Assembly: GCA_963711465.1 (NCBI GenBank)
Contig: CAVQEG010000003.1
Coordinates: 1-64,000 of the forward strand
From: CAVQEG01 sp963711465
GTDB lineage: Bacteria > Bacteroidota > Ignavibacteria > OLB7
Reading direction: 5' to 3'
DNA: 64,000 bases
Part shown: positions 9,581 to 20,000 of the stretch, piece by piece
Position numbering within the stretch: position 1 is the stretch's first letter
How the letters are laid out: every line of letters begins with the position of its first letter
Translations under genes and position numbers: made by a program
The notes under the pieces: generated by a model
Told to the model about the DNA's origin: nothing
What the model saw: the letters and a program-made list of their open reading frames with translations, nothing else
The model's database searches: none

Positions 9581-10420
9581 CTACGGCGCGCGATGCAGCG
9601 TGGCGAATTTCTTCGATCGAATCGAAGCCGCGTCCGCGTCGGCAAGCTGCTCACGGGTTCCGATGTCGTTCAGCACGAACCTGTCGTCGTGGTGTTCGAT
9701 GGCATAGATCCGCTCCTGTCCGTCGGATCCGGTCACGGCCATGTAATCGAAGTCGGGGTTGAGGTCGAATCCGTCGAACAGCAGTTGGTAGGAGACGGTA
9801 TCGCGGTTCCAGATCGCGGTGCCGTTATCGAAGAAGTCGTAGACGACACCGTGGTCGTCGCGCCAGGTGCCGGCGATGAGCGCGCGGTTGAGCATCGACT
9901 CGATCGACGGGGTAGCAGGGACGTAGTGGGTGGCGGCCTCCGAGCCGCCGGCGGTATCGATCCACGTCAGCACGGGTGATGCGCCGTCGTCGTCGATGGC
10001 GAGCGTGTCGGGACCGGACGCATCGAGTCTGACGACGTAGCGATCGGGTCCGACACCGGTGACCGAGGCGATGGAATCGAGCGCGCTGTCATGCAGATCC
10101 CAGGAGCGGGTGAGCGTGGGTCTGACACCGGACGGATCGAAGCGCATCCAGAGCGGACTGGAATTGTCGGATCTGGCGAGTTCGACGACCGACGGCAGCA
10201 GCGCATGGCGGTGCTGGACGTCGTCGATCAACTGCCGGCTGATCCATTCGCCGGGGACCGCAGCGGGGAGTGAGATACTGCTGACGGCGGCGGGCGCGGC
10301 TGAGTCGGCGGCCATGTCGTTGGAAGCGTTCTCGTCGACGGCCTGACAACCGGTGGCCAGGAGAATCAGCGTAGCGGCGAAGGGCGGCCACAGCGCCATG
10401 GGAAGCGGTGTCCGTTGCAT
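9581..10420 (-). CDS. Putative lipoprotein, unknown function
   Basis: 279 aa from the ATG at 10420. A basic start (MQRTPLPM) and a hydrophobic stretch are followed by LLATGCQ, a lipobox-like cleavage site, so the mature protein probably begins at the cysteine and sits in a membrane. The rest is a polar, Asp-rich domain with WIDTAG and GTWRDDHGVVYDFFDNGTAIW segments; the latter is like the one-strand-per-turn folds of lipocalin-type or copper-resistance-like lipoproteins, but I cannot assign a family. Its stop lies 37 bp from the helicase start on the same strand, so the two may be co-transcribed. Confidence 0.6.
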   Translation of the reverse strand: MQRTPLPMALWPPFAATLILLATGCQAVDENASNDMAADSAAPAAVSSISLPAAVPGEWISRQLIDDVQHRHALLPSVVELARSDNSSPLWMRFDPSGVRPTLTRSWDLHDSALDSIASVTGVGPDRYVVRLDASGPDTLAIDDDGASPVLTWIDTAGGSEAATHYVPATPSIESMLNRALIAGTWRDDHGVVYDFFDNGTAIWNRDTVSYQLLFDGFDLNPDFDYMAVTGSDGQERIYAIEHHDDRFVLNDIGTREQLADADAASIRSKKFATLHRAP

Positions 10421-10799
10421 CGTGCAGATCCTGAACGTTCGTGGAGAATGGGTGTCGTCGGGGGTGATCCGCCGTCGCGGACGTAGTTGCGACACGCCCG
10501 AGCTGCCCGGGCGTTACCGCGCGGATTGCGGATGTCCACCAGACCGTTTGGGCGGGGTATTGCCGGAATTGTCACCGGGATGTAGTTTCGCCCGTTCATG
10601 GTTTCCGAACCGAGTAGCGGTAGCGCCCGCGCCCGTGGGCGAAAGGAGTTCGGCAAGGAAACGCCACATCAATGTCACGTTGCCCGACCTGGGCGTGAGA
10701 AGCATTTGAACCGGACACACTTCGCTGCCACCGCAACGTCGAAGCACAACCAGTTCGCGCTTCCACAGTTCTCCACATGGAGAGGAGAGTAGTTCCGAT
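10421..10799. promoter_or_regulatory. Divergent intergenic region, long leader of RRM gene
   Basis: 379 bp between divergently transcribed genes. It must hold both promoters, but I could not pick convincing -35/-10 or Bacteroidota -33/-7 boxes. A strong ribosome-binding sequence (ggagaggagag) lies just before the RRM start at 10800. Small open frames here look like chance coding. Confidence 0.4.
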
Positions 10800-11147
10800 A
10801 TGTCGATGAAACTGTACGTGGGAAATCTTTCCTACGGTACGACGAGTGAGGACCTTGCCGAGCTGTTCGGTCAGGCCGGAACGGTCGAATCCGCGTCGGT
10901 GGTGACCGATCGCGAGACCGGACGTTCGCGTGGATTCGGATTTGTCGAAATGTCCTCGCGCGAGGAAGGCGAGGAGGCGATCGAGCAGTTCAACGGGAAG
11001 GAGGTCGACGGCCGCACGTTGACCGTCAACGAAGCCCGTCCACGTGAGGAGCGTGGATTCGGCGGAGGCGGCCGCGGCGGTTATGGCGGTGGCCGGGGTG
11101 GATCGCGCGGTGGCTGGGACGGCGACGGAGGTCGCCGCAATTACTGA
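10800..11147 (+). CDS. RRM-domain RNA-binding protein, glycine-rich tail
   Basis: 115 aa. One RNA-recognition motif: RNP2 is KLYVGNLSY (residues 4-12) and RNP1 is RGFGFVEM (about 43-50), followed by a short Gly/Arg-rich tail (GGGGRGGYGGG type). Such small Rbp proteins in cyanobacteria and Bacteroidota bind single-stranded RNA and are often cold-induced. The ATG at 10806 (MKLYVGN) is an alternative start. The ribosome-binding sequence ggagaggagag at -20 to -10 fits the first ATG. It has its own downstream terminator, so it is probably a single-gene unit. Confidence 0.92.
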   Translation: MSMKLYVGNLSYGTTSEDLAELFGQAGTVESASVVTDRETGRSRGFGFVEMSSREEGEEAIEQFNGKEVDGRTLTVNEARPREERGFGGGGRGGYGGGRGGSRGGWDGDGGRRNY

Positions 11148-11173
11148 GCGTTTGCTCGCCCGCAATCTGTGCA

Positions 11174-11202
11174 CGCGCCCGCCGGAAGCTCCGGCGGGCG
11201 CG
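11174..11202 (+). terminator. Strong GC hairpin terminator after RRM gene
   Basis: Perfect 12-bp stem (11174-11185 with 11191-11202) and 5-nt loop, 26 bp after the RRM stop. The arms are pure G/C. The following bases (ttgcgt) are not a full U-tract, so termination is likely but not certain. Confidence 0.65.
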
Positions 11203-11288
11203 TTGCGTATCCAGCCGCCAGATCCTCCTCCCTCGGATGCAATTGCTGATTGAATCTTCCCACCCGTTGTAGTGATATTGTCCGCCCT

Positions 11289-11576
11289 ATGGTCTTCTTC
11301 ACGCTCTGCATTCTCCTGCTGATACCCTTCGGTCTGGTCATCCTCGCCGGCGTGATCGAATGGAAGCATCGTGCCGCCAACGGTATCGTTCGACCCGACT
11401 ACTACGGACTCGAGGAGGATCGCACCGACGAGGCGATGCGCAAGCTGCAGCTGATCGCCATCAAACGCGATGAGGCCCGACGCCTCATGGACTCCGATCG
11501 CGATCTGGCAGTACGGCTCATGGAAGAGGCCGATCGCGAAGAACAGCAGGTCCGCGAACACATCAGCCCGAACTGA
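11289..11576 (+). CDS. Small single-pass membrane protein with charged helix
   Basis: 95 aa from the ATG at 11289. Residues 2-24 form one membrane helix (MVFFTLCILLLIPFGLVILAGV). The remainder is a highly charged, heptad-rich segment (Glu/Arg/Asp) likely to form a coiled coil in the cytoplasm. No family is recognised. Codon use is like the neighbours, and the gene stands between the RRM terminator and metH on the same strand, so it is probably real. Confidence 0.6.
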   Translation: MVFFTLCILLLIPFGLVILAGVIEWKHRAANGIVRPDYYGLEEDRTDEAMRKLQLIAIKRDEARRLMDSDRDLAVRLMEEADREEQQVREHISPN

Positions 11577-11762
11577 TCGCCCCGTCCGGCTGCCCGCCTC
11601 CACGTGTTCCCCCTCCGATTCCCCCGGACCGGAAGACCGGGGTCGATGAGACTCCCGATCATCACCGCATCGCGTATCGGCTATCGGTATCGCCCGCGTT
11701 GGTATCCGTCGTCGCGGAGCGGCTTCGGCGGTTCTCGCGCTGGCCTCGTATTTTGAGAGTCT

Positions 11763-14069
11763 ATGGCTATTCGCAACTGTACGTATGACCCGCTTGTAGA
11801 GCTGATGGCCTACTACGCGGACAAGAAGGAAACGAAGTCGGAGGTCGATCGCGCGTCGCTTCCGCTCGAGGAACGCCTCAAACAGCGCATCATCGACGGC
11901 GATCAGATCGGCCTCGACGATGATCTCGCCGAAGCCCTCAAATCCCATGAGGCGCTCGAGATCATCAATTCCTTCCTGCTCGATGGGATGAAGGTCGTCG
12001 GCGATCTCTTCGGCTCCGGTCAGATGCAGCTCCCCTTCGTCCTCCAGTCGGCTGAAACCATGAAAGCCGCCGTCGCCTACCTCGAACCCTACATGGACCG
12101 CACCGAGGACACCGCCAAGGGTACCATGGTGCTCGCTACCGTCAAGGGAGACGTCCATGATATCGGCAAGAACCTGGTCGACATCATCCTGACCAACAAC
12201 GGCTACCGCGTCGTCAACCTCGGAATCAAGGTGCCCGTCGAGACCATGCTCGAGGCCGCCGAGACGAATCACGCCAATGCCATTGGTATGAGCGGCCTGT
12301 TGGTGAAGAGCACTCTGGTGATGAAGCAGAATCTCGAACTGATGAAGGGCCGCGGCATCGATATCCCCGTCGTCCTCGGCGGCGCCGCACTCAATCGACG
12401 CTACGTCGACGGCGAACTCCGCGGTATCTACGGTCCCAACGTCGCCTACGCCGTCGATGCCTTCGACGGACTCCGCTACATGCAGTCGCTCGCCGAAGGC
12501 CGTTCCATTTCCGAACCGATTCCACAGACCGTTTCCGAACCCCTTGCGACCGCGACCGAGAGCGCGGAACGGCAGGCGAAGGAGCGCGCCCGCGTCGATC
12601 GGGGCGCGATCCGCTACCGTATGCCCGCCGATGAGGAGGAGCTCACGGCGCTCGCCGATGTGCTGGGCGTCGATGCCGCTGAACTGCTCGCCGCCGATAT
12701 CGAGGAGCTCGTCGTCGCCGATCTGCACGAACGCATCATCGGCGGCGGCTGGATCCATCGGCAGAGCGACGGTGCCTTCCAGCTTCGATGCGTCGGCCTG
12801 GTGCCCGAACAGTGGACGACCGGCGGCGGTTCCGAACTCGTTCGCGAGCTGCGCGAGCGCCTTCATACCGTCGATCCGGACGCCGAATGCTACGTGCTCG
12901 TTCCACCGGATGACCGGCATCGCGCGCTGGTCTACAAGTCGCAGGGATTTCAACAGCTCGAGCCGAATGCCGATCGCGCCGCCGTTGCCCGCGATGCCCT
13001 CGAGAGATGGACCGCACGAACCGGATCGGCGCCGATGCTGCTGATGGCACGCCGGCGTGTCGAGGAACACGCCGGACGTGGTGCGTCGATGGACACCGCG
13101 CTGCATCTGCAGTCGGAACAGTCGCGCGACGCCGACTATCCCGTTTCGGTCGAGGACTTCGAATCCGACGCCGGTATGCATCGACTGCGTCGCATCTCCG
13201 ACGTTCGTCGCGACGTTCCGGTGCCGACCGCTCCGTTTTACGGCTCACGCGTCGTCGAAAACATCCGGATCGAGAAGGTGTTCGAATACATCAACGAAGT
13301 CGCGCTCTTCCGCGGACAGTGGCAGATCAGGCGCGGCAAGCGTCCCAACGCCGACTACCAGCGCGAACTCGAGGAACTGGTCCGGCCGAAGTTCGAGGAG
13401 ATGAAGCTGCGTGCCAAGCGTGACCGCCTGCTCGAACCTCGCGTGATCTACGGGTACTACCCGTGCCGGAGCGAACACGATACGCTGATCGTGTATCGTC
13501 CGAAGGGGTTCTCCGAGGAGCAGTTGATCGGGGAGTGGCCGATGCTGGATGTCGCCGAGGAGACGCTGGAGGAGTGGAAGCGATTCGAATTTCCGCGACA
13601 GTCACACGGTCGCCGGCTCTGCATTGCGGACTTCTTCCGGCCGGTAGAAGGGGGAGAATTTGACGTCGTGGCGTTCCAGATCGTGACGATGGGACGCCGT
13701 GCCACCGAGTACGCCGGCGAGTTGTTCGCGGCGAACGACTACGCGGACTACCTCTACTTCCACGGGCTGTCGGTGGAGAGCGCCGAAGCGCTGGCGGAGT
13801 ACTGGCACAAATCGGTTCGCACCGAACTCGGCATAGCGGCGGAGGATGCCGCGGACGTCCGGCGACTGTTTTCCCAGGGATATCGCGGAAGCCGCTACAG
13901 CTACGGATACCCCGCCTGTCCTGATCTCGAGGAGCAGGAGAAAATGTTCCAGCTCCTGCATCCGGAGCGCATCGGCGTGACGCTGTCGGAGGAATTCATG
14001 CTGGAGCCGGAGCAGTCGACGAGCGCGATCGTGGTCCACCATCCGGAGGCCCGGTACTTCACGGCGTAA
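11763..14069 (+). CDS. metH: Methionine synthase, cobalamin-binding and reactivation half
   Basis: 768 aa. B12-dependent methionine synthase normally has homocysteine, folate, cobalamin and AdoMet-reactivation modules. Only the last two are here. Residues 1-110 are the cobalamin cap (LPLEERLKQRIIDG, FGSGQMQLPFVLQSAE). D130-H132-G135 in GDVHDIGKN is the cobalamin-ligand motif, with GGAALNRRYV behind it. The reactivation domain shows GYYPCRSE, ADFFRP, FHGLSVESAEALAEYWHK and a YGYPACPDLEEQ block near residue 715. About 220 residues between the modules (roughly 255-480) are unlike standard MetH. Homocysteine and folate modules are not in this window, so a split enzyme is implied. The start is a natural module boundary, not a truncation by rearrangement. 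Confidence 0.85.
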   Translation: MAIRNCTYDPLVELMAYYADKKETKSEVDRASLPLEERLKQRIIDGDQIGLDDDLAEALKSHEALEIINSFLLDGMKVVGDLFGSGQMQLPFVLQSAETMKAAVAYLEPYMDRTEDTAKGTMVLATVKGDVHDIGKNLVDIILTNNGYRVVNLGIKVPVETMLEAAETNHANAIGMSGLLVKSTLVMKQNLELMKGRGIDIPVVLGGAALNRRYVDGELRGIYGPNVAYAVDAFDGLRYMQSLAEGRSISEPIPQTVSEPLATATESAERQAKERARVDRGAIRYRMPADEEELTALADVLGVDAAELLAADIEELVVADLHERIIGGGWIHRQSDGAFQLRCVGLVPEQWTTGGGSELVRELRERLHTVDPDAECYVLVPPDDRHRALVYKSQGFQQLEPNADRAAVARDALERWTARTGSAPMLLMARRRVEEHAGRGASMDTALHLQSEQSRDADYPVSVEDFESDAGMHRLRRISDVRRDVPVPTAPFYGSRVVENIRIEKVFEYINEVALFRGQWQIRRGKRPNADYQRELEELVRPKFEEMKLRAKRDRLLEPRVIYGYYPCRSEHDTLIVYRPKGFSEEQLIGEWPMLDVAEETLEEWKRFEFPRQSHGRRLCIADFFRPVEGGEFDVVAFQIVTMGRRATEYAGELFAANDYADYLYFHGLSVESAEALAEYWHKSVRTELGIAAEDAADVRRLFSQGYRGSRYSYGYPACPDLEEQEKMFQLLHPERIGVTLSEEFMLEPEQSTSAIVVHHPEARYFTA

Positions 14070-14341
14070 CGCCAGGTGCGCCAAGGGGCGGCACGTTGAC
14101 GTGGGTTAGGTGGAGTGGTCTCGGATAGTGGGCGCGCACCCACAAAGACTCCGCCGAGAACGCCAGGGGATGGTGACGGTCGCGCGGTTAGTGGGGGTAT
14201 GGTTTCCCGGGACGGGGATCATGGGGCCCGGAAAGCGGCTGGGCCCGCTGAGAAGACCATAATTCCGCAAGAGACAAATCGAGCGAAAAACCGCCACCAA
14301 CCCGGCGTCAACGTGCTACTCCTTGGCGGCCTCGGCGGCTG

Positions 14342-15496
14342 TCAGCCCGGGTTCATCTCCCGTACGGCCGCATGGTTGTAGTTGACCAGGAGGACCGAGT
14401 AGTCGTACGGTTCGCCGCGACGCTTCTCGATGTGGATGGCGCCGGCGGCTTCGAGCGTATTGAGCAACGCCTTGCGTTCGTAGTCGGCCAGGCGCGGAAG
14501 TGCGTCGGAGAGCTTGCGCAGCAGCGGGCTGATCCACACCTCGTGGTGATGCCCGAAGTCGTGAAGGATCACACCCAGACAGATTCGCTCTGCTTCGCCT
14601 TCGACCGGTTGTTCCGGTGCGAACGGCGTTTCCACCTGTTCGCGCAGATCCACTTCCTCGAGGGTAATCACCTCCTGCGGTTCGCCCTGCGTCGCCGGCT
14701 GCTCGGCGGTGCCGTTGGTCTCCCGCAGCGCCTGCTCCCGCTGCTCGAGCTCCGCCTGCCGCAGCCGATCGCGTTCCTCCTCCAGCCGTTCGATTTCCTG
14801 CATCCGCACGGCCGAATCCTCCAGCCGTCGCATCATGTACGGGCTGATGAAATCCTGCGCGTTGATGAAGTAGCGTGATCCCACGTTCATCAGCAGATCG
14901 CCCGATATGTTCTCACGAAACGCCACCGCGTACACCTTGCGGGCCTGCTTCTTCAGGTGCTGAATGACCGGAATGTAGTCGCGGTCGCCGGCCAGCAGGA
15001 CGAACGTTTCGATTTCCGGGCGCGTATAGAGCACCTCCATCGCATCGATACACAGCCGCATGTCTGCGGCATTCTTGTGTTCGGTCCCGAGCACGTTGTG
15101 CGTCTCGATTCCCATCAGATAGAGCGAACCCTGCGGAGCCGACTGAATCTGCTCGAAGTCTGCGTATGCCTTGGAAATGATGCAGTTGAGGCGGTAGGTG
15201 CGTTCGAGGTGCTCGCGAAGATTGCGCAGCAGGTCGAGTACGTAGTCGTTGAGGTCAGGCAGATCGCCGTAGTGGTCCTTGAGGTAATAGTAAATGTTTT
15301 CAAAGTCGATCAGCATGGCGCCGAATCCGATTCTCGGACGCCGGTGGGAGGTACCGCGCCGGTCCGGATTCCTCCCCTGGTCTGAACCGCCCGAAGCTTC
15401 GCCGTCGTCCCCGTGGCGCTCATTCAGACGGCGATCGCTGCCGTGACGCTCGTAACCGCGACGACCGTAGCCGTCATTGTGTCTTGCCGAACTCAT
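14342..15496 (-). CDS. NYN-domain (LabA/DUF88-type) RNase-like protein with C-terminal OST-HTH-like domain
   Basis: 384 aa; the ATG at 15496 follows an aggagat ribosome-binding sequence. Residues 1-55 are a basic, disordered Arg/Gly/His tail. The NYN PIN-like domain spans about 58-215 with the acidic residues expected for metal-dependent RNA cleavage: D64 in MLIDFEN, D145 in KNAADMRL, and D171/D173 in LLAGDRDYIPV. A coiled coil (about 225-260) leads to a C-terminal winged-helix-like segment (about 300-380) resembling OST-HTH/LOTUS RNA-binding modules. It probably degrades or processes RNA. It is divergently paired with the multi-HTH gene at 15744. Confidence 0.82.
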   Translation of the reverse strand: MSSARHNDGYGRRGYERHGSDRRLNERHGDDGEASGGSDQGRNPDRRGTSHRRPRIGFGAMLIDFENIYYYLKDHYGDLPDLNDYVLDLLRNLREHLERTYRLNCIISKAYADFEQIQSAPQGSLYLMGIETHNVLGTEHKNAADMRLCIDAMEVLYTRPEIETFVLLAGDRDYIPVIQHLKKQARKVYAVAFRENISGDLLMNVGSRYFINAQDFISPYMMRRLEDSAVRMQEIERLEEERDRLRQAELEQREQALRETNGTAEQPATQGEPQEVITLEEVDLREQVETPFAPEQPVEGEAERICLGVILHDFGHHHEVWISPLLRKLSDALPRLADYERKALLNTLEAAGAIHIEKRRGEPYDYSVLLVNYNHAAVREMNPG

Positions 15497-15539
15497 CGTG
15501 AATCTCCTGGAATTGAATTCGAATCGAATTAGAATTCTG

Positions 15540-15559
15540 ATCGATCGTGGTTGATCGAT
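15540..15559. promoter_or_regulatory. Inverted repeat, candidate operator in divergent region
   Basis: Perfect 7-bp arms atcgatc / gatcgat separated by 6 bp, next to an AT-rich run with several gaattc-type palindromes (15511-15538). It lies between the divergent NYN gene and the multi-HTH gene, where a shared regulator could bind. This is inference from symmetry and position only. Confidence 0.3.
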
Positions 15560-15743
15560 GTGACACGCCGTGTGCCATCTCGATACGATAGAAGGTCCGC
15601 GCGGGGTTCAGCAACCGGACGCGCTGCGCAGATTTGTCGGTTCGTCGGTCGATTTGCCTATCTTCCCGGACCTCCCTGGGTTCTGTCCGACACGGCCCCT
15701 CCAGCACGGGCCCGGCGTTCGCAAACCAGCCACAACCGATGCG

Positions 15744-16760
15744 ATGAAACGAGAAACTCGCCACCCACGGGTTATCAAATCGTACGAATTCCCCACACCG
15801 CCATCAGGCAACGGCGCGGCGGCGACTCCCGGCCAGGATGCCCGTCCGAAGGTCCGGCGCGGTCCTCGCAATCGAAAGGAATGGAGCGCTGCGGAGGATC
15901 GGACGCTGCGCCGCAACTACACCAGGCAGGGCGCGCCGTATACCGCTGAACTGCTCGGCCGTACGATCACCAGCGTACAGGCGCGCGCGCTGCGGCTCGG
16001 CATCGCCGGCCGCGGCTACAACGCCTGGTCGGAAATGGAGATCCGGTATCTCAGGAAGAACTACGGGCGACGCTCGGCCGAGGAAATCGCACGGACGCTC
16101 CAGCGAACCGAGGGAAGCGTGCGTGGGAAAATTCATCTGCTCGGACTCGGTTCCTATCGCCCCGAAGCGTGGACGAAGGAGGATGAGAAATTCCTTCGCA
16201 CCCACTACCGCGATATGACCAATGTCGAACTTGGCCGACGGCTCGGGCGTACTGAGGCGGCGATCGAACTCAAGGCGGGACGTCTGAAGCTGCGGCGTCC
16301 GCTCGTGAAGCTCACCGCCCGGCAGAAACAGTGGGTCATCGAGCACCTCGGCAATCTGTCCTACGAAACCATGGCCGCCGAGCTGGGCGTCAGCCACTCG
16401 ACGATCATGAAGATCGCCCACGCGAACGGCTACCGTCCGCGGCCGAACATTCGCGACTGGACCGCGCGCGACGACGCGTACCTGAGGCGACACTACGGCA
16501 CCAGGTCGCGACAGGAGATCGCTCTGGCCCTCGACCGCAGCGTGCCGCTGGTTACCTGGCGCGCCGGGAAGCTCGGCCTGACTCGCGATGCCCGTAATCG
16601 CGATCGGATGCGGCCGTGGACGCCAAAGGAGGATCGCTACCTCATGCGCAGCATCGGTCGCAGAACGCATCGCGAGATCGCCGAGAAACTCGAACGGACC
16701 GTTCCCGCAGTCTCCGGCCGGGTCGCAGCACTGCGCCGTCAGGGACTCCTGAACGAGTAA
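15744..16760 (+). CDS. Protein of six tandem Myb/SANT-like HTH repeats
   Basis: 338 aa from the ATG at 15744. After a basic, Pro-rich leader (1-45) there are six repeats of about 45-50 residues. Five carry the W-[ST]-x-x-[ED]-D-x-x-L-R-x-x-Y pattern followed by an EIA-x-x-L-x-R-[ST] recognition helix and end in a GRLKL- or GKLGL-like turn. The fourth repeat starts KLTARQKQWVIEHLG and has a canonical HTH (MAAELGVSHSTIMKIA). Such SANT/GcrA-like helices bind DNA. Serial arrays of six are unusual in bacteria and suggest recognition of a long or repeated site. There is no enzymatic domain, and its target is unknown. Confidence 0.75.
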   Translation: MKRETRHPRVIKSYEFPTPPSGNGAAATPGQDARPKVRRGPRNRKEWSAAEDRTLRRNYTRQGAPYTAELLGRTITSVQARALRLGIAGRGYNAWSEMEIRYLRKNYGRRSAEEIARTLQRTEGSVRGKIHLLGLGSYRPEAWTKEDEKFLRTHYRDMTNVELGRRLGRTEAAIELKAGRLKLRRPLVKLTARQKQWVIEHLGNLSYETMAAELGVSHSTIMKIAHANGYRPRPNIRDWTARDDAYLRRHYGTRSRQEIALALDRSVPLVTWRAGKLGLTRDARNRDRMRPWTPKEDRYLMRSIGRRTHREIAEKLERTVPAVSGRVAALRRQGLLNE

Positions 16761-17054
16761 TGCCGCCACCGCATCGCACACCGTCAATCGCGTAACTACG
16801 CCGAGGACCACGTGTCCTTTCTATCCGCGTGGCCGGCGACCACCCGACGACTGCGGTCGCGCCGAGCCGCTGCGCTCACCCCCGCGAGCGATCGTCTGAA
16901 TTCATCATTGCCCCGTGACGTCCGGGGGCCGTGGCGTGTCAATGGAAGTGTCGACCGACACACGTGCGTGGGGTCGCGCCGGTTCGCCGACCGACGACGG
17001 AGGGTCCGCATCGCCGTGACGATCCAGCTCAGTCAACAACAGAGGAGAAGCATT

Positions 17055-20000
17055 ATGAGCACTAGACTACCCGTTGCCGTCCCGGTTCGCGGGAGGGTCC
17101 GCACCCTGCTCGTCGCGTTGATGGCGTTGATCGCCGGATCGGCGGCCGTGCAGGCCCAGCCGGAGCCTGGCTGTTTCACGACCGAACACCGTCAGGTGCA
17201 GTGCGCGGAATTCACCAACACGAACGATCCCGGCTGGAACCTCACGTTCGATCTCACCAACCGCGCGAGCTTCATCGCCGTCCGGGCCGCGTTCACGGGA
17301 CTCGATGGCGTGAGCGTCTCGCCGGAGTCGCAGTCGTTTCCCACGGGCGTCGCGCCTGATTCCACCATTCCGGTGGAACTCCATCTGACCGGCAGCGGCG
17401 CTGTCGGCGGAGATACGGTTCGAATTGCCATCCAGCTCTGCACGCGACTCGGTGCAAACATCGACAACTGCTGCTACGACACGATTTCGGTCGTGCTCCC
17501 GAACTGTGCGTCGACCAGCGACTGCTTCCAGCTCGTCGAGCCGACCGTCGAATGCCACCAGACCCCCAACGGCACCTCGTATTCATGGTGCTTCAACGTT
17601 CGCAACACGTCCGGCACGCCGCGCAATCGATTCGACGTCATGGTGGCCGATGCGACGATCGCGACCTTCACCTTCGACTCGACGCTCGCGCCCGGCGCGG
17701 TCTCCGGTCGGCTCTGTGTGCCGTTGAACGGAGCACCGAACACGACGCTCACACTCACCGGCAAGCTCTGCGGGTACCTCGAGCGCGACGGTCAGCGCTA
17801 CGAGGACTGCTGTCAGCAGCAGATCGAGGTGCGTCTGCCGGACTGCGGCGTTTCCAACGACTGTTTCGAACTCGTCGACCAGCGGATCGAATGCCAGCAG
17901 GCCGCCGCGGGCCAGGTCTACATCTGGTGTTTCAAGGTTCGCAACCACGCCGACTTCGTCGCCACGCAGATCCGGATTCCAACGCCGGACAACACGCTCG
18001 ACACGCATCTGTTTGCCAATCCGCTACAGCCGGGCGGGCTCTCCGATGAGATCTGCGTGACGCTTCCGGCGTCGATCGGTCGGCCGGGTCAGCAGGTGAG
18101 CGTCGGACTGCTGTTGTGTTCGGATTCGCTGCGGATCGGTGCCAACGGAGACACGACGCGCATTCAGCATTGCTGCGACGGCAAAGTGGAACTTCAGCTG
18201 CCGGAATGCGGTGGGAACACGGGTGGCTGCTTTGAACTGGTCAACCAGGAGCTCGGCTGCGACAGCCGGTCCGGTTCGCCGGTGCCGATGTACCAGTGGT
18301 GCTTCAACGTTCGCAACCACTCCGGGTTTACGGCGGGGCATCTGTCCGCCTACTCATCGAATCCGCAGATCACGATCGATCCGACGGAGACGCCGCTGGA
18401 TCCTGCGGTCCAGCCGGGCGGGCTTTCCGGACGCGAGTGTCTGCGCATCATCGGCGGACAGCCGGGGCAGATCGTGCAGGTGGCGATCGTGCTTTGCGAC
18501 AGCGCGGGCATCCATTGTTGCGTCGACACCGTTTCGCTGCGTCTTCCGGAGTGTGGTCCACAGGGAGAAGGTGACTGCTGCGACGGCTGGCAGAAGTCGT
18601 TCCTCCACCTGACGAATTCGGCTTCGAGCAGCGGGCTGACCTCGCTGTGGGGCCTGATGACGATCGGACCTCGTCCGATTCGGAAGGTGTCGGCGACGAT
18701 CATCGAAGCGCGTATCAACGGGCAGCCGGTTCCGGCCGAATTCACCAACGGTTTCATCCGCGTTCAGCCCGGTACGGTGTCGCACATGAGCGAATTCGAG
18801 TGGGGGTCCAACCCGCCGGCGAATCTGCTCGCTCCGACGCTGTTCAACTTCCGGATGCGGTTCCCGCCGATGTCGTTCAACGCACGGCGTGACACGCTGC
18901 GCTACTGTCTGCGACTTCGGTTCACCGACGACAACTGCATCACGTGCGACACGGTGCTCTGCTTTACGCGGGTGCGCTACCGCTTCATCGGTCTTCCTGG
19001 AGGATTGATCAACGGTGCGCCGCAATTCGACGACGGGAAGAGGCAGCCGCACACGAGTGGAGCCGAGCCGACGTTGTCCGGCACGCTGTCGCCGCCTGAT
19101 CGGGGAACGATCCGCATCAATTTCCCGGAACCGCCGGCGGAGCTGGGTTCGGTCCGATATGTCGGGCTGGCGGTGAATGCTGTTGACGTGCCGATCGTCG
19201 ACGCGTCGGCGACGCAGCCGGGATTCGATTTCTCGGCACAGAACGGATCGGCGACCGGAACGTTCGACGCGCGGCCGGGCGATGCGCTGACGCTGAATCT
19301 GCAGTACGGTGCGCTTGGCGACCGCGGAGCGCTGGAGCATCACATCGTCTTCCGCTATGTCTCAACCGCGATGGGGCCGGACACGCTCGAGGAGGAGGTG
19401 GTGATGCTGCTGCGTCGGGAGGATCTCGCGGGCGGCGACATGCTCACGCGCGACACGGTCGGGAATCGTACCGTGGCGACCTTTGCGGTTCATCTGGAGA
19501 ATGCCAACGGCACGAAGGAGGACATTCACCATCTGGTGATCGAGACGAGCGGCAGCATGCGGATACTGGCGGTCGGGCCGACGTCGGATCCATCGCGAGC
19601 GATACTGGAATTCGGGCAGACCGACCAGGGTGCGCGACCGTACGTCGGCGAGGTGGTTGGCGGTCAGCAGGTGATCGTGGAGCCGGGCGCGTCGCACGGG
19701 CCGATCTACCTGACGATTGACGGCGTGGACCAGGAGCTTCCCGAGGCACCGATTCACTTCATGACGCTCAACGCGTATGGGCAGGTGATAACAGAGGGAG
19801 ATCTGACGATTTCGAATCTCTCGACCGTGGAGCGAGGCGAGGTAGGAACGGGAGCGATGGTGTTGATGCAATCGACCCCGAATCCGACCACGGGTGCGGC
19901 GACGATCGAGTTCGCACTTCCCGAACCGGCTACGAGCGCCACGCTGGTGGTAACCGACGCAACCGGGCGCGAGGTAGCGCGGCTGCTCGATGGGGAGGCG

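Noticed and set aside
11577..11762. Cobalamin riboswitch before metH
   Set aside because: I looked for the conserved B12-box and its stems and could not find them.
3447..13181. Very long antisense open frames, e.g. 3447-5723 (-), 6388-9471 (+) and 10596-13181 (-)
   Set aside because: They lie opposite well-supported genes (PBP, helicase, metH), are rich in Arg/His/Gly/Val and have no domain. High GC removes stop codons on the complementary strand.
14070..14341. tRNA or other structured RNA after metH
   Set aside because: GC-rich palindromes occur, but no T-loop, anticodon arm or CCA pattern could be fitted.
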